Under the pieces are notes generated by a model. It saw nothing but the letters and a program-made list of their open reading frames with translations, did no database searches and was not told the DNA's origin. Positions 51,858-60,578 of a stretch of DNA of 64,000 nt are shown here, piece by piece. The DNA lies in assembly GCA_034669045.1 (NCBI GenBank), contig JAXDOD010000096.1:1-64000 (forward strand). The letters are read 5' to 3'. Every line of letters starts with the position of its first letter. The stretch's first letter is position 1. The DNA comes from VAZQ01 sp034669045 (GTDB taxonomy: Bacteria; Pseudomonadota; Alphaproteobacteria; Rhizobiales; Xanthobacteraceae). A program made the position numbers and the translations under genes.

Positions 51858-53606
51858 CTATTCCCTGGTTTCGTTCTCGTCGGTCTTTTCAGCCGGCTTC
51901 TCGCTCGCCCGCTTCAGCGCGGTGCCCAGGATGTCGCCCAGCGTGGCGCCGGAATCGGAGGAGCCGTATTGGGCGATCGCCTCCTTCTCCTCGGCGACCT
52001 CGAGCGCCTTGATCGAGACCTGCACCTTGTGGGTGCGGCGATCGAACTGGGTCACGCGCGCGTCCACCTTCTGGCCGGCGGCGAAACGCTCCGGCCTCTG
52101 CTCGCCGCGGTCGCGCGCGAGCTCCGCGCGCCTGATGAAGGTGGTGAGATCGGTGCCGACGATCTTCACGTCGAGACCGGACTCCTTCACCTCGGTGACC
52201 TCGCAAGTGACGACGCCGCCCTTCTTGAGGTCGCCGGCGCCCTCGCCGACGAACGGATCGCCTTCGAGCTGCTTGATGCCGAGCGAGATCCGCTCCTTCT
52301 CCACATCGACGTCGAGCACCTGCGCGTTGACCTTGTCGCCTTTCTTGTACTCGTCGATCACCTGCTCGCCGGGACGCTTCCAGTCCAGGTCGGAGAGATG
52401 CACCATGCCGTCGACGTCGCCGTCGAGGCCGAGGAACAGCCCGAACTCGGTCTTGTTCTTGACCTCGCCCTCGACGTTCGTCCCGGGCGGATATTTCTCG
52501 ACGAAGACCTCCCATGGATTGCGCATGGTCTGCTTGAGGCCGAGCGAAATCCGGCGCTTGATCGGATCGACCTCGAGGATCTGCACCTCGACCTCTTGCG
52601 AGGTGGCGACGATCTTGCCCGGATGCACGTTTTTCTTGGTCCACGACATTTCGGACACGTGGATGAGGCCCTCGATGCCGGGCTCGAGCTCAACGAAAGC
52701 GCCGTAGTCGGTGATGTTGGTGACGCGGCCCTTGTAGCGCGCGGCCACCGGGTACTTCGCCTCGATGCCCTGCCAGGGATCGTCCTGCAACTGTTTCATT
52801 CCAAGCGAGATGCGGTGGGTCTCGTGGTTGATCTTGATGATCTTGACCTTCACCGACTGGCCGATATTGAGCACCTCGGTCGGGTGATTGACGCGCCGCC
52901 AGGCGATGTCGGTGACGTGCAGCAGGCCGTCGATGCCGCCGAGGTCGACGAAGGCGCCGTAGTCGGTGATGTTCTTCACCACGCCGTCGATGACCTGGCC
53001 CTCTTCCAGATTCTGCACCAGTTCCTGGCGCTGCTCGGCGCGCGTCTCTTCGAGCACGGTGCGGCGGGACACCACGATGTTGCCGCGCCGGCGGTCCATC
53101 TTGAGGATCTGGAACGGCTGATTGACGTTCATCAGCGGAGTGACGTCGCGGATCGGCCGGATATCGACCTGCGAGCGCGGCAGGAACGCCACCGCGCCGT
53201 CGAGATCGACCGTGAAGCCGCCCTTGACCTGGTTGAAGATGACGCCCGTGACCTTCTCGTTGTTCTTGAACGCGGTCTCGAGCTTGCCCCAGCTCTCTTC
53301 GCGCCGCGCCTTGTCGCGCGAGAGGACGGCTTCACCGAGCGCATTCTCGACCCGGTCCAGGTAGACCTCGACCGTGTCCCCGACCTTGAGCTCGCTCTGC
53401 CGTCCTGGACCGGAGAATTCCCGCAATGCCACCCGTCCCTCGGTCTTCGCGCCGACGTCGATGACCGCCATGTCCTTTTCGATGCCGACGACGAGCCCCT
53501 TGACGACGGTCCCCTCCTGCGGCGTGGCGCCCTGAGCGAACGACTCTTCGAGCAGCTGGGCGAAATCTTCGCGTGTGGGGGTGGCGGAACTGGTAGCGGT
53601 GGCCAT
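51858..53606 (-). CDS. rpsA: 30S ribosomal protein S1 RpsA
   Basis: Brings mRNA to the 30S subunit. 582 residues from MATATSSATPTREDFAQLLE at 53606, which gives a normal alphaproteobacterial S1. Six S1 (OB) domains can be counted, for example GTVVKGLVVGIEKDMAVIDV, VIDGVVKNITDYGAFVDLGG, YKGRVTNITDYGAFVELEPG and VEGEVKNKTEFGLFLGLDGD. It lies downstream of cmk, the conserved cmk-rpsA pair, and carries its own terminator. Confidence 0.98.
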   Translation of the reverse strand: MATATSSATPTREDFAQLLEESFAQGATPQEGTVVKGLVVGIEKDMAVIDVGAKTEGRVALREFSGPGRQSELKVGDTVEVYLDRVENALGEAVLSRDKARREESWGKLETAFKNNEKVTGVIFNQVKGGFTVDLDGAVAFLPRSQVDIRPIRDVTPLMNVNQPFQILKMDRRRGNIVVSRRTVLEETRAEQRQELVQNLEEGQVIDGVVKNITDYGAFVDLGGIDGLLHVTDIAWRRVNHPTEVLNIGQSVKVKIIKINHETHRISLGMKQLQDDPWQGIEAKYPVAARYKGRVTNITDYGAFVELEPGIEGLIHVSEMSWTKKNVHPGKIVATSQEVEVQILEVDPIKRRISLGLKQTMRNPWEVFVEKYPPGTNVEGEVKNKTEFGLFLGLDGDVDGMVHLSDLDWKRPGEQVIDEYKKGDKVNAQVLDVDVEKERISLGIKQLEGDPFVGEGAGDLKKGGVVTCEVTEVKESGLDVKIVGTDLTTFIRRAELARDRGEQRPERFAAGQKVDARVTQFDRRTHKVQVSIKALEVAEEKEAIAQYGSSDSGATLGDILGTALKRASEKPAEKTDENETRE

Positions 53607-53840
53607 GAACACTCCTGGTTGGCGGGCGGCGCCGGACTGGTTGAATGGGCGTTTCGAACGCACGGACCGAAAGTCCCGCGGACTTTCAGAACCGCCGGCA
53701 AATTGGACTGCCGCAGGCTGCGAAGACCAGCCTGCGTGCCGGCGGCCCGGCGCAAGCCGAGCGATCGAAGCGATGGTGCGATCCGGCGCGCCACCGGGGA
53801 AACGGTCGGAGCAGGCTCGTCCTCCACGACGGAAGCGCGA

Positions 53841-54479
53841 TCAGCCGCGCTTCCGGCCTGCTCGGACGGCTTCGACGATGTCGATGGCGGCCCGGAATGC
53901 GGCGTCTATATCCAAATGCGTGGTGTCGAGCAAGTGCGCGTCCGCTGCGGGTTTCAAGGGAGCGGCGGCGCGCGTCGTATCGCGCTCGTCCCGACGGCGG
54001 ATGTCGGCAAGAACGTCAGCCTCCCTGACCTTTTGACCCCCCGCGGTCAGTTCGGCGGTCCGGCGTCGGGCTCGCACCTCGGCCGTGGCATCGACGAAGA
54101 TTTTCACCTCGGCGTCCGGGAATATCACGGTCCCGATGTCGCGTCCGTCGAGCACCGCGCCGGGCGGCTGCCGCCCGAAATCGCGCTGGAAAGCGAGCAA
54201 CATGGCGCGCACCTGCGGGATCGCCGAGACGACCGAGGCGGCGTCCCCGATCGGGTGGCTCTTGAGGGCGCGTTCATCGAAACCCGCCGGATCAAGCGCC
54301 TTGGCCGCCGACGCCGCGTTGCGCGTGTCGTTGAGGTCGTGCCCGGCGTCGAGGAGCGCCTTCGCCACCGCCCGGTAGATGAGCCCAGTATCGAGGTGGC
54401 GCAGCCCGTAATGGACGGCGAGCCGCTTGCCGAGCGTGCCCTTGCCGGACGCCGCCGGCCCGTCGATGGCGATGATCAT
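53841..54479 (-). CDS. cmk: Cytidylate kinase Cmk
   Basis: Phosphorylates CMP and dCMP with ATP. 212 residues. P-loop IDGPAASGKGTLGKRLA (5-21), HLDTGLIYRAVA, VLDGRDIGTVIFPDAEVKIF and RRRDERDTTRAAAPLKPA (lid and CMP-binding Arg/Asp). Its start overlaps the stop of the upstream 144-residue gene (ATGA), so translation of cmk is now coupled to that accessory gene. Confidence 0.97.
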   Translation of the reverse strand: MIIAIDGPAASGKGTLGKRLAVHYGLRHLDTGLIYRAVAKALLDAGHDLNDTRNAASAAKALDPAGFDERALKSHPIGDAASVVSAIPQVRAMLLAFQRDFGRQPPGAVLDGRDIGTVIFPDAEVKIFVDATAEVRARRRTAELTAGGQKVREADVLADIRRRDERDTTRAAAPLKPAADAHLLDTTHLDIDAAFRAAIDIVEAVRAGRKRG

Positions 54480-54910
54480 TGCCCATCCGACGGTACGGGA
54501 ATCTTCCTTGCAAACGGCAAGTGGCTGCGCGCCCGTCGCAACGGCTGCTCTTCGGTGAAGATGTTGCGTGAGCGGAACTCTGCGGGGCTCACGACACTAA
54601 GGTATTCTCTCAACGCCGGACTAGTCGACGATGTGGTGAACCAAGGTTCCTCGAGCCGCCGGCAGGGCTCCGATACCCAGAGCGGAACGCGTCCAAGCTG
54701 ATATTGCTTGGCAAGATACTCCGCCATCGCCCCCGCAAGCGCATCCAGGCGCACATCCCCCGAGCGTTCCGGCTCCGACTCGATTGTGGCATAACGGACA
54801 CCGTCGTCTGGCGCCATTAGAAAGGTATCCACGAACTCCGCCAGCGACACATCCTGCGGCTCGCCAAAGCGAACGCGCTCAACTGCTTCTGCTAGGGTAT
54901 GTGGGCGCAT
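54476..54910 (-). CDS. Partner protein of a nucleotidyltransferase pair (function unknown)
   Basis: 144 residues from the ATG at 54910, AAGGAG 6 nt upstream. Opens MRPHTLAEAVERVRFGEPQD, then LAEFVDTFLMAP, AMAEYLAKQYQLGRVPLW, LEEPWFTTSSTSPALREYLS and VSPAEFRSRNIFTEEQPLRR. I recall a widespread uncharacterised domain with 'P.W...P...LD.PWF...LR......SP..FR.R.IF' next to DUF6036 nucleotidyltransferases. It overlaps the nucleotidyltransferase gene by 32 bp and the cmk start by 4 bp. A toxin-antitoxin-like role is plausible but unproven. Confidence 0.75.
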   Translation of the reverse strand: MRPHTLAEAVERVRFGEPQDVSLAEFVDTFLMAPDDGVRYATIESEPERSGDVRLDALAGAMAEYLAKQYQLGRVPLWVSEPCRRLEEPWFTTSSTSPALREYLSVVSPAEFRSRNIFTEEQPLRRARSHLPFARKIPVPSDGQ

Positions 54911-55493
54911 CCACTGCTCCTTCAAGATTCATGGTCTTAAGGAGAAACCGCTGTTTTTCGGCACCCGCCGCGCTCACGGGAAAGTAGCGCGCGAGCACGG
55001 CAATCGCCTCTTCGATAGTGCGAATACCGACAACCCGCATCAGATTCAAGATATCGAGCCGTTCCTGCTCGCCGCGAACCGGATCGATGACGCGGATGGC
55101 CTTGAGCTTCAGAGCCAACAAATACGGTGCCGAAGGAACGTAAACAACGAGACCAGGGACGCCAGCTCGCCGCGGAAACGATCCAAATTCGAGGTGGTCG
55201 GCGGCGTGGTCCGCAAGTGAACTCAAGTGGAAGGCCACGCCTTCATTGAACCAGTCCTCGACCCATCCGTTTGCAGCGGTGATCTTATCGACGATGCGAC
55301 GCAGCCACTCCGGCCAGGGATTCTCTAGCGGCGATACATCGGCGTCTTCAGTCGCAAACCGAAAGTTGCTTGCCAGCATCAAGGCCGAGCCGCCGTAGAC
55401 TGCGATTTGCAACGTCGTGCCAGCGCCAGTAGCAGCCAGCCCAATCTCATCAAAAGCCTCAAGAAGTTTTTCGCGATCGAGGGTGGGGGCCAC
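54879..55493 (-). CDS. Nucleotidyltransferase-fold protein (DUF6036/AbiEii-like)
   Basis: 204 residues from a GTG at 55493 with AGGAAC upstream. The minimal nucleotidyltransferase motif is visible: IAVYGGSALMLASNFRFATE followed by DADV (GGS plus DxD). Then VVYVPSAPYLLALKLKAIR, where a conserved Lys-Lys helix typical of AbiEii/DUF6036 proteins occurs, and RGEQERLDILNLMRVVGI. Base composition is somewhat lower in GC than aroA and cmk. Overlaps its partner gene. Proteins of this fold include toxins of type IV systems (AbiEii) and tRNA-modifying toxins. Confidence 0.78.
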   Translation of the reverse strand: MAPTLDREKLLEAFDEIGLAATGAGTTLQIAVYGGSALMLASNFRFATEDADVSPLENPWPEWLRRIVDKITAANGWVEDWFNEGVAFHLSSLADHAADHLEFGSFPRRAGVPGLVVYVPSAPYLLALKLKAIRVIDPVRGEQERLDILNLMRVVGIRTIEEAIAVLARYFPVSAAGAEKQRFLLKTMNLEGAVDAPTYPSRSS

Positions 55494-55534
55494 GTGAGCA
55501 GGTTCCTGAAAACTCCGATTGCTGTAAGGTGCTG

Positions 55535-56869
55535 TTATGACAGGTCGCCACCCAGGCCACGCATGATATCGACGAAGCCCGGGAAGCTGGTGGCGATAAA
55601 GCCGGTGTCATCCACCCCCACCGGCCTCTCGCTCGCCAGTCCCATCACCAGGAACGCCATGGCGATGCGGTGATCCATGTGGGTCGCAACCATGCCGCCA
55701 CCGGCCGCGCGGCCATTGCCATGCACGATCAGGTCGTCGCCCTCGATCTCGACCGCGACGCCGTTGGCCCGAAGGCCCTCGGCGACCGCGGCGAGGCGGT
55801 CGGATTCCTTCACGCGCAGCTCCTTGAGGCCGCGCATCCGGGTGGTGCCTTCGGCGAAGCTGGCGGCCACCGCCAGCACCGGATATTCGTCGATCATCGA
55901 GGGCGCGCGCTCCGCCGGCACGTCGACGCCGCGCAGCGGCGACGCGCGGACGCGGAAATCGGCCATCTCCTCGCCGACGTCGCTGCGGACGTCGAGCGCT
56001 TCGATGTCCGCGCCCATTTCCCGCAATGTCGTGATCAAACCGGTGCGCAACGGATTGGTCATCACGTCGGTCAGGATCACCTCGGAGCCCGGCACGATCA
56101 GCGCCGCCACCATCGGGAATGCCGCCGAGGACGGATCGGCCGGCACCACGACCGGCGCGGGCGCGAGCTCGGGCTCGCCCCGGAGCGTGATCTTGCGTCC
56201 GTGGGCACCGTCGCGCTCGACCGCGACCTCGGCGCCGAAGTGCGCAAGAAGCTTTTCGGTATGGTCGCGGCTCGCGTCGGTCTCGATCACGATCGTCTCC
56301 CCCGGCGCCGCCAGCGCCGCCAGCAGCACCGCCGATTTGATCTGCGCGGAGGGAACCGGCGTGCGGTAGACGATCGGGATCGGATCGCGCGCGCCGGCGA
56401 GCGTGATCGGCAGCCGTCCGCCCTCGGCCATATGCGTTGCCCGCGCCCCGATCAGTGAAACCGGATCGAGGATGCGCTGCATCGGCCGGCGCCGGAGCGA
56501 GGCATCGCCATCGAAGGTCGCGGTGATCGGGCAGCCCGCGACCGCCCCCATGACCAGGCGCACGCCGGTGCCGGAATTGCCGAAATCGAGCACGCCCGGC
56601 GGCTCCCGGAAGCCGCCGATGCCGACGCCCCGCACGCGCCATTCGCCGTCGCCGGCGCGCTCCACCTGGCTGCCGAGCGCGCGCATGGCGTTGCCGGTGT
56701 TGAGCACGTCCTCGCCCTCGAGCAGGCCGGAAATGCGGGTCTCGCCCACCGCCAGGGCGCCGAAGATCAGCGCCCGGTGGGAGATCGACTTGTCGCCGGG
56801 CACGCGGACACGCCCCTTGAGGGCGCCGGCGCGGCGCGCGCTGAGCGGGACTTTGGCGGCGTGATCCAA
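55535..56869 (-). CDS. aroA: 3-phosphoshikimate 1-carboxyvinyltransferase AroA (EPSPS), class II
   Basis: Sixth step of the shikimate pathway. 444 residues. VPGDKSISHRALIFGALA supplies the catalytic Lys27. Other landmarks: LLEGEDVLNTGNAMRALG, PSAQIKSAVLLA, DPSSAAFPMVAAL, RAPSMIDEYPVLAVAASFAE and HMDHRIAMAFLVMG. The overall pattern is that of CP4-type class II EPSPS. At the residue equivalent to CP4 Ala100 this enzyme has Gly100 (LDFGNSGTGVRL), the residue found in glyphosate-sensitive enzymes. Gene order aroA-(insert)-cmk-rpsA. Confidence 0.97.
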   Translation of the reverse strand: MDHAAKVPLSARRAGALKGRVRVPGDKSISHRALIFGALAVGETRISGLLEGEDVLNTGNAMRALGSQVERAGDGEWRVRGVGIGGFREPPGVLDFGNSGTGVRLVMGAVAGCPITATFDGDASLRRRPMQRILDPVSLIGARATHMAEGGRLPITLAGARDPIPIVYRTPVPSAQIKSAVLLAALAAPGETIVIETDASRDHTEKLLAHFGAEVAVERDGAHGRKITLRGEPELAPAPVVVPADPSSAAFPMVAALIVPGSEVILTDVMTNPLRTGLITTLREMGADIEALDVRSDVGEEMADFRVRASPLRGVDVPAERAPSMIDEYPVLAVAASFAEGTTRMRGLKELRVKESDRLAAVAEGLRANGVAVEIEGDDLIVHGNGRAAGGGMVATHMDHRIAMAFLVMGLASERPVGVDDTGFIATSFPGFVDIMRGLGGDLS

Positions 56870-57053
56870 GGCGACCTCGGTTTGCGGAAATTGGCCTTAG
56901 CATGCGGCCAGGAGGGCGTCACCAGAGCGTCACCCGGGCGGGCTTTCGGCAGGCCGGCCGGCCGCCCCGGGCGCTTGACCGCTATTGACAGCGGCAGGGC
57001 AACTAGCCAAGTGAAGCACCTTATTTTCGGCCCCCCTGCAAGGAACCCGATCC

Positions 57054-57461
57054 GTGGCAAAACCCGAGCTCGGCACCAAACGCCTATGCGGCAGTTGCAA
57101 CACGAAATTCTACGACCTCAGCAAGGACCCGATCGTCTGCCCGAAGTGCCATACCGTGCTGACGCTTGCGGCGGTGAGTTCCCGCTCGCGACCTGAGCCG
57201 GTGGCGCGCCCCGTCGCCCCCGTGCGCCAGGAGGAGGTCGTGGTGCCGGAGACGCCGGAGGCGGAATTCGTCTCGCTCGAAGATGCGGACGCCGAGGCGC
57301 AGGGGAAGAAGTCTGTTGACGGCGACGCCGTCGAGGGGGGCGACGACGAGATCGAGATCGATCAGAGTCTCGACGATGCCGCGCTCATCGAAGTGCAGGA
57401 GGAAACCGACGAAGACGTGACCGACATCATCGGCGAGCGCGAGAACGAGGAGGAACCTTGA
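57054..57461 (+). CDS. TIGR02300-family protein with N-terminal zinc-finger-like motif
   Basis: 135 residues from a GTG at 57054, AAGGA 8 nt upstream. Begins MAKPELGTKRLCGSCNTKFY, followed by DLSKDPIVCPKCHTVL: two CxxC pairs (CGSC and CPKC) that can bind zinc. The rest is acidic and probably disordered (EDADAEAQGKKS, DDEIEIDQSLDDAAL, GERENEEEP). This is the conserved alphaproteobacterial 'FYDL-x-KDP' family, of unknown function. Divergent from aroA and just before a tRNA gene. Confidence 0.9.
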   Translation: MAKPELGTKRLCGSCNTKFYDLSKDPIVCPKCHTVLTLAAVSSRSRPEPVARPVAPVRQEEVVVPETPEAEFVSLEDADAEAQGKKSVDGDAVEGGDDEIEIDQSLDDAALIEVQEETDEDVTDIIGERENEEEP

Positions 57462-57540
57462 GGCCATCCCGGCGCACCGTCTAACCTCGCGCGCCGGCGG
57501 CAGGATTGGATGCGGAGTTCCCGATACCGCGTCCCGGAAT

Positions 57541-57616
<76 letters not shown>

Positions 57617-57948
57617 ACCTTCGACCGCCGCGGGCGGGGTTGACGGCTGGCTTACGATTGATGCGAAGGCGATGGTTCGCACCAACATCTCAAGACTGCT
57701 TCCGGCAACGCATTTGCAAATAAGCGGATAGAGGACATGCAGCCGACGGTTCGGCGGCCTCACTCTTCCTCCAGCGGTTCTGCACCACGACCGGAGCCGT
57801 CGAGCCCCGAACCAATATGTCGCCGGCGAATTAAACCGGCGCAACGCGGGCGTGACGAACGGCCACGCCGCACTGTTTAATGCCTGGCGGGCCCCCTATT
57901 ATGTGAAGGACAAAAAGGCGGCCGAGCCCGCCACAGGAGAGGAAACCC
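57617..57948. other. 332-bp region between tRNA-Ala and a Bug gene, nothing distinctive
   Basis: No gene, integrase fragment or copy of the tRNA 3' end could be seen, so there is no sign of an integrated element. The last 20 bp carry a good ribosome-binding site (AGGAGAGG) for the gene at 57949, and the promoter for that gene should lie here. Confidence 0.6.
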
Positions 57949-58974
57949 ATGTTCCAGCAAGCCAAGATTCTCGTGCTTCCGGCCGCCTTCGTGACCTCGC
58001 TGGCGGCGCTCGCACTGGCGCCGGCGGCGGCGCAGGGCCCCAACCTCGCCGGCAAAAACGTGACCATGCTGATCGGCTTCGGTCCGGGCGGCGGTTACGA
58101 CCAATGGGGCCGCGTGGTCGCCCGCCACATCGGCAAGCATCTTCCCGGCACGCCGTCTGTCGTTCCGCAGAACATGCCGGGCGGCGGCAGCTTCAATGCC
58201 GCCAATCACATCTACACGATCGCGCCGAAGGACGGCACCGTGCTGGGCATCATCGCACGCGACGCGGCGCTCGGACCGCTGACCGGCGCGTCCGGCGCCC
58301 GCTTCGACCCGCTCAAGATCACCTGGCTCGGCACGCCGACCCTGGAGACCAACATCTGCATTTCCATGAACCGGGCCAAGGTGAAGACCTTCAAGGACCT
58401 CCAGGAGCAGGAGCTGATCATCGGAAATACCGGCGTGGGCACCGGCACCTACTCCTATCCGAAGGCGCTGAACGGAATGCTCGGCACCAAGTTCAAGCTG
58501 ATCTCGGGCTTCCCCTCCTCGACCGACGTGTTTTTGGCGATGGAGCGCAACGAAGTCGACGGCATCTGCGAGAGCCTCGACAGCGTGGTCAGCAAGCGGC
58601 CGGACTGGATCGAGACCAGGAAGGTCAACGTCCTGTTCTATGGCGGCGCCGCGCCGACCTCCGATCTTCACGGCGCGCCCTTCATCGTCGACCTGGCGCG
58701 CAACGCGGAGGAGAAGCAGGCGATCGAGTTCCTCTATGCCGGCCAGGGCATCGGCCGTCCCTTCGTGGCGCCGCCGGACCTGCCTGCCGACCGGCTGAAG
58801 ATGCTGCGCGATGCGTTCAACGCGACCATGAAGGACCAGGACTTCGTCGCGGACGCCAAGAAGCTGATGCTCGACGTCGAGCCGGAGGACGGCGAACACC
58901 TCGAGGCCTTCATCAAGAAAATCTACGCCACGCCCAAGGCGGTCGTGGACAAGGTCGGCGCGCTGATCAAATAG
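57949..58974 (+). CDS. Tripartite tricarboxylate transporter substrate-binding protein (Bug-like)
   Basis: 341 residues. Signal peptide of about 29 residues (FVTSLAALALAPAAAQG). Bug-like landmarks: NVTMLIGFGPGGGYDQWGRV, VVPQNMPGGGSFNAANHIY, LIIGNTGVGTGTYSYPKAL and GIGRPFVAPPDLPADRLK. It differs from the 24261 gene in sequence, so it is not a recent duplicate. No membrane components are adjacent. It converges with a mandelate-racemase-family gene, whose substrate it might help to import. Confidence 0.9.
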   Translation: MFQQAKILVLPAAFVTSLAALALAPAAAQGPNLAGKNVTMLIGFGPGGGYDQWGRVVARHIGKHLPGTPSVVPQNMPGGGSFNAANHIYTIAPKDGTVLGIIARDAALGPLTGASGARFDPLKITWLGTPTLETNICISMNRAKVKTFKDLQEQELIIGNTGVGTGTYSYPKALNGMLGTKFKLISGFPSSTDVFLAMERNEVDGICESLDSVVSKRPDWIETRKVNVLFYGGAAPTSDLHGAPFIVDLARNAEEKQAIEFLYAGQGIGRPFVAPPDLPADRLKMLRDAFNATMKDQDFVADAKKLMLDVEPEDGEHLEAFIKKIYATPKAVVDKVGALIK

Positions 58975-59069
58975 CTGTTCCGTCCTCATCCTCAGCACCG
59001 GCCGCAGTCTTGGAGACGCGTTGCTCGGCAACGCTCCTCCGCATGAGGCCGAGCGAGGCTGCGCAGAAA

Positions 59070-60179
59070 TCAGATCCTATATCGCTCGATCGCCTTGGGA
59101 TCCCACGACAGCCCGTTGCCCGGCCGGTCGGGGACGATCGCGCGACCCTCGACGATGCGCAGGGGCTCCTCCACCAGGCCATCGGCCCAGTCCATGTATT
59201 CCAGGAAGTGGCAGGTCGGCGTGGCCGCGAGCAGGTGCGCGCTCACCTCCGGAAAGAGATGCGAAGACATCTCGATGCGGTGTTCGGCCGCGAGCGTGGC
59301 GGCGCGCTGCCAGCCGGTGACGCCGCCGATGCGTTCGAGATCAGGCATCACGTAATCGGCGGCACCGGCCGCGATCCCCGCCTCCATCGAGGTGACCAGC
59401 GAAAAATTCTCGCCGATCTGGATCGGAGTCCTGAGCGCGCGCGCGAGCGCCGCGCAGCCGGCATAGTCGTCGTGGCGGATCGGCTCCTCCAGCCAATAGA
59501 TGCCTTCCTGGTCGAGCGCGCGGCCGCGTTCCAGCGCCTGCGCGACGTCGAGCGCCTGGTTGTAGTCGACCATCAAGGCGATGCCGTCACCGATCCGCCT
59601 GCGGACGGCCCGCAGCGCGGCGAGATCGTCCTGCAGCGTCGGATGGCCGAGCCGAAGCTTCACGGCGCGGAAGCCACCGGCGAGCAGCTTCTCGGCCTCG
59701 TCGGCCACCGCGTCCGGCGATGCCATCAGACCGAGCCCGCAACTGTTGTAGGCTTGGATCGGTCTCGGTTCGCCGCCGACGAGGGTCGCAAGCGGCACGC
59801 GCGCGCCGAGCGCCAGCGCGTCCCAGACCGCCACGTCGAGGCCCGCCATCGCCATGCGCACGATGCCCTGTACGCCCACGAGCTTGAAGCGCTGGGCCAG
59901 CATCTCCCAGAGCGCGGCCGGCGCCACCCGCTCGCCCGTCGCCATCTGCCCGATCGCGTCCAGCATCTTCGCCACCACCGGCGCGACGGCAGGCAGATAG
60001 CAGAACAGGTACGCGTGCCCGGTGATGCCCTCCTCGGTCTCGAGGTCGATGAGGAGGAGCGGCGCCGCCGTGATGCGCGCCTGGCTGGTTCCGAGCGCAT
60101 AGGTCATGGGCACCTGGACCGCGATGGTGCGCAGCGCCCGGATGGTGAGGAGCGGCAGATTCGGTGTGGAAGCGGGCAT
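59070..60179 (-). CDS. Mandelate-racemase-family enzyme (enolase superfamily), Lys166 position is Arg
   Basis: 369 residues. Very close in layout to Pseudomonas mandelate racemase with a constant offset of 10: Lys174 (for K164), Asp205 (VDYNQALD, D195), Glu231 (WLEEP, E221), Glu257 (QIGENF, E247), Asp280 (MPDLERIGG, D270), His307 (MSSHLFPEVSAHLLAATPT, H297) and Glu327 (E317). The S-specific base K166 is Arg176 (RAVKLRLG, codon at 59652-59654). The metal site and the His-Asp dyad are intact, so one-base chemistry such as acid-sugar or hydroxy-acid dehydration is possible. The start at 60179 gives the family length; the longer open frame upstream is not family-like. Confidence 0.9.
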   Translation of the reverse strand: MPASTPNLPLLTIRALRTIAVQVPMTYALGTSQARITAAPLLLIDLETEEGITGHAYLFCYLPAVAPVVAKMLDAIGQMATGERVAPAALWEMLAQRFKLVGVQGIVRMAMAGLDVAVWDALALGARVPLATLVGGEPRPIQAYNSCGLGLMASPDAVADEAEKLLAGGFRAVKLRLGHPTLQDDLAALRAVRRRIGDGIALMVDYNQALDVAQALERGRALDQEGIYWLEEPIRHDDYAGCAALARALRTPIQIGENFSLVTSMEAGIAAGAADYVMPDLERIGGVTGWQRAATLAAEHRIEMSSHLFPEVSAHLLAATPTCHFLEYMDWADGLVEEPLRIVEGRAIVPDRPGNGLSWDPKAIERYRI

Positions 60180-60396
60180 GATGGCCGGCAGCCTAAGCTC
60201 GCGGGCGGCGCGCGCAAGGCGTGCCTGCCGTGCGCTTGCCTGCGGGCTCTTGCGTTGGGAACTTCTGCACGACGGCCGGGTTATTGGTGCGGCTGAAGCA
60301 AACCCCGCGACGCGACCGCGCTTGCTTCTTGCCAAAGACCCCGGACCAGTCGCGGCCGGGGTCATTTATTCAGGACGCAATGTCGAGGAGGCAACC

Positions 60397-60555
60397 ATGA
60401 GCCTGGGTACCATCCTGCTGATTGTTCTGATTCTCATTCTGGTCGGCGCGCTCCCGACCTGGCCGCACAGTGCGGGCTGGGGCTATTATCCGGCCGGCGG
60501 CCTGGGCCTGGTGCTCGTCATCGTGCTGATCCTGGTGCTGCTCGGGCGGATTTGA
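60397..60555 (+). CDS. DUF3309-family small membrane protein
   Basis: 52 residues from the ATG at 60397 with GAGGAGG 5 nt upstream. MSLGTILLIVLILILVGALP, then TWPHSAGWGYYPAGGLGL, then a second helix VLVIVLILVLLGRI. This is the DUF3309 pattern (LPxWPHSxxWGYxPSG) common in proteobacteria and often stress-linked; function unknown. Alone in its operon. Confidence 0.9.
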   Translation: MSLGTILLIVLILILVGALPTWPHSAGWGYYPAGGLGLVLVIVLILVLLGRI

Positions 60556-60578
60556 CCGCGACGCTTGGCGGGCAGCCG

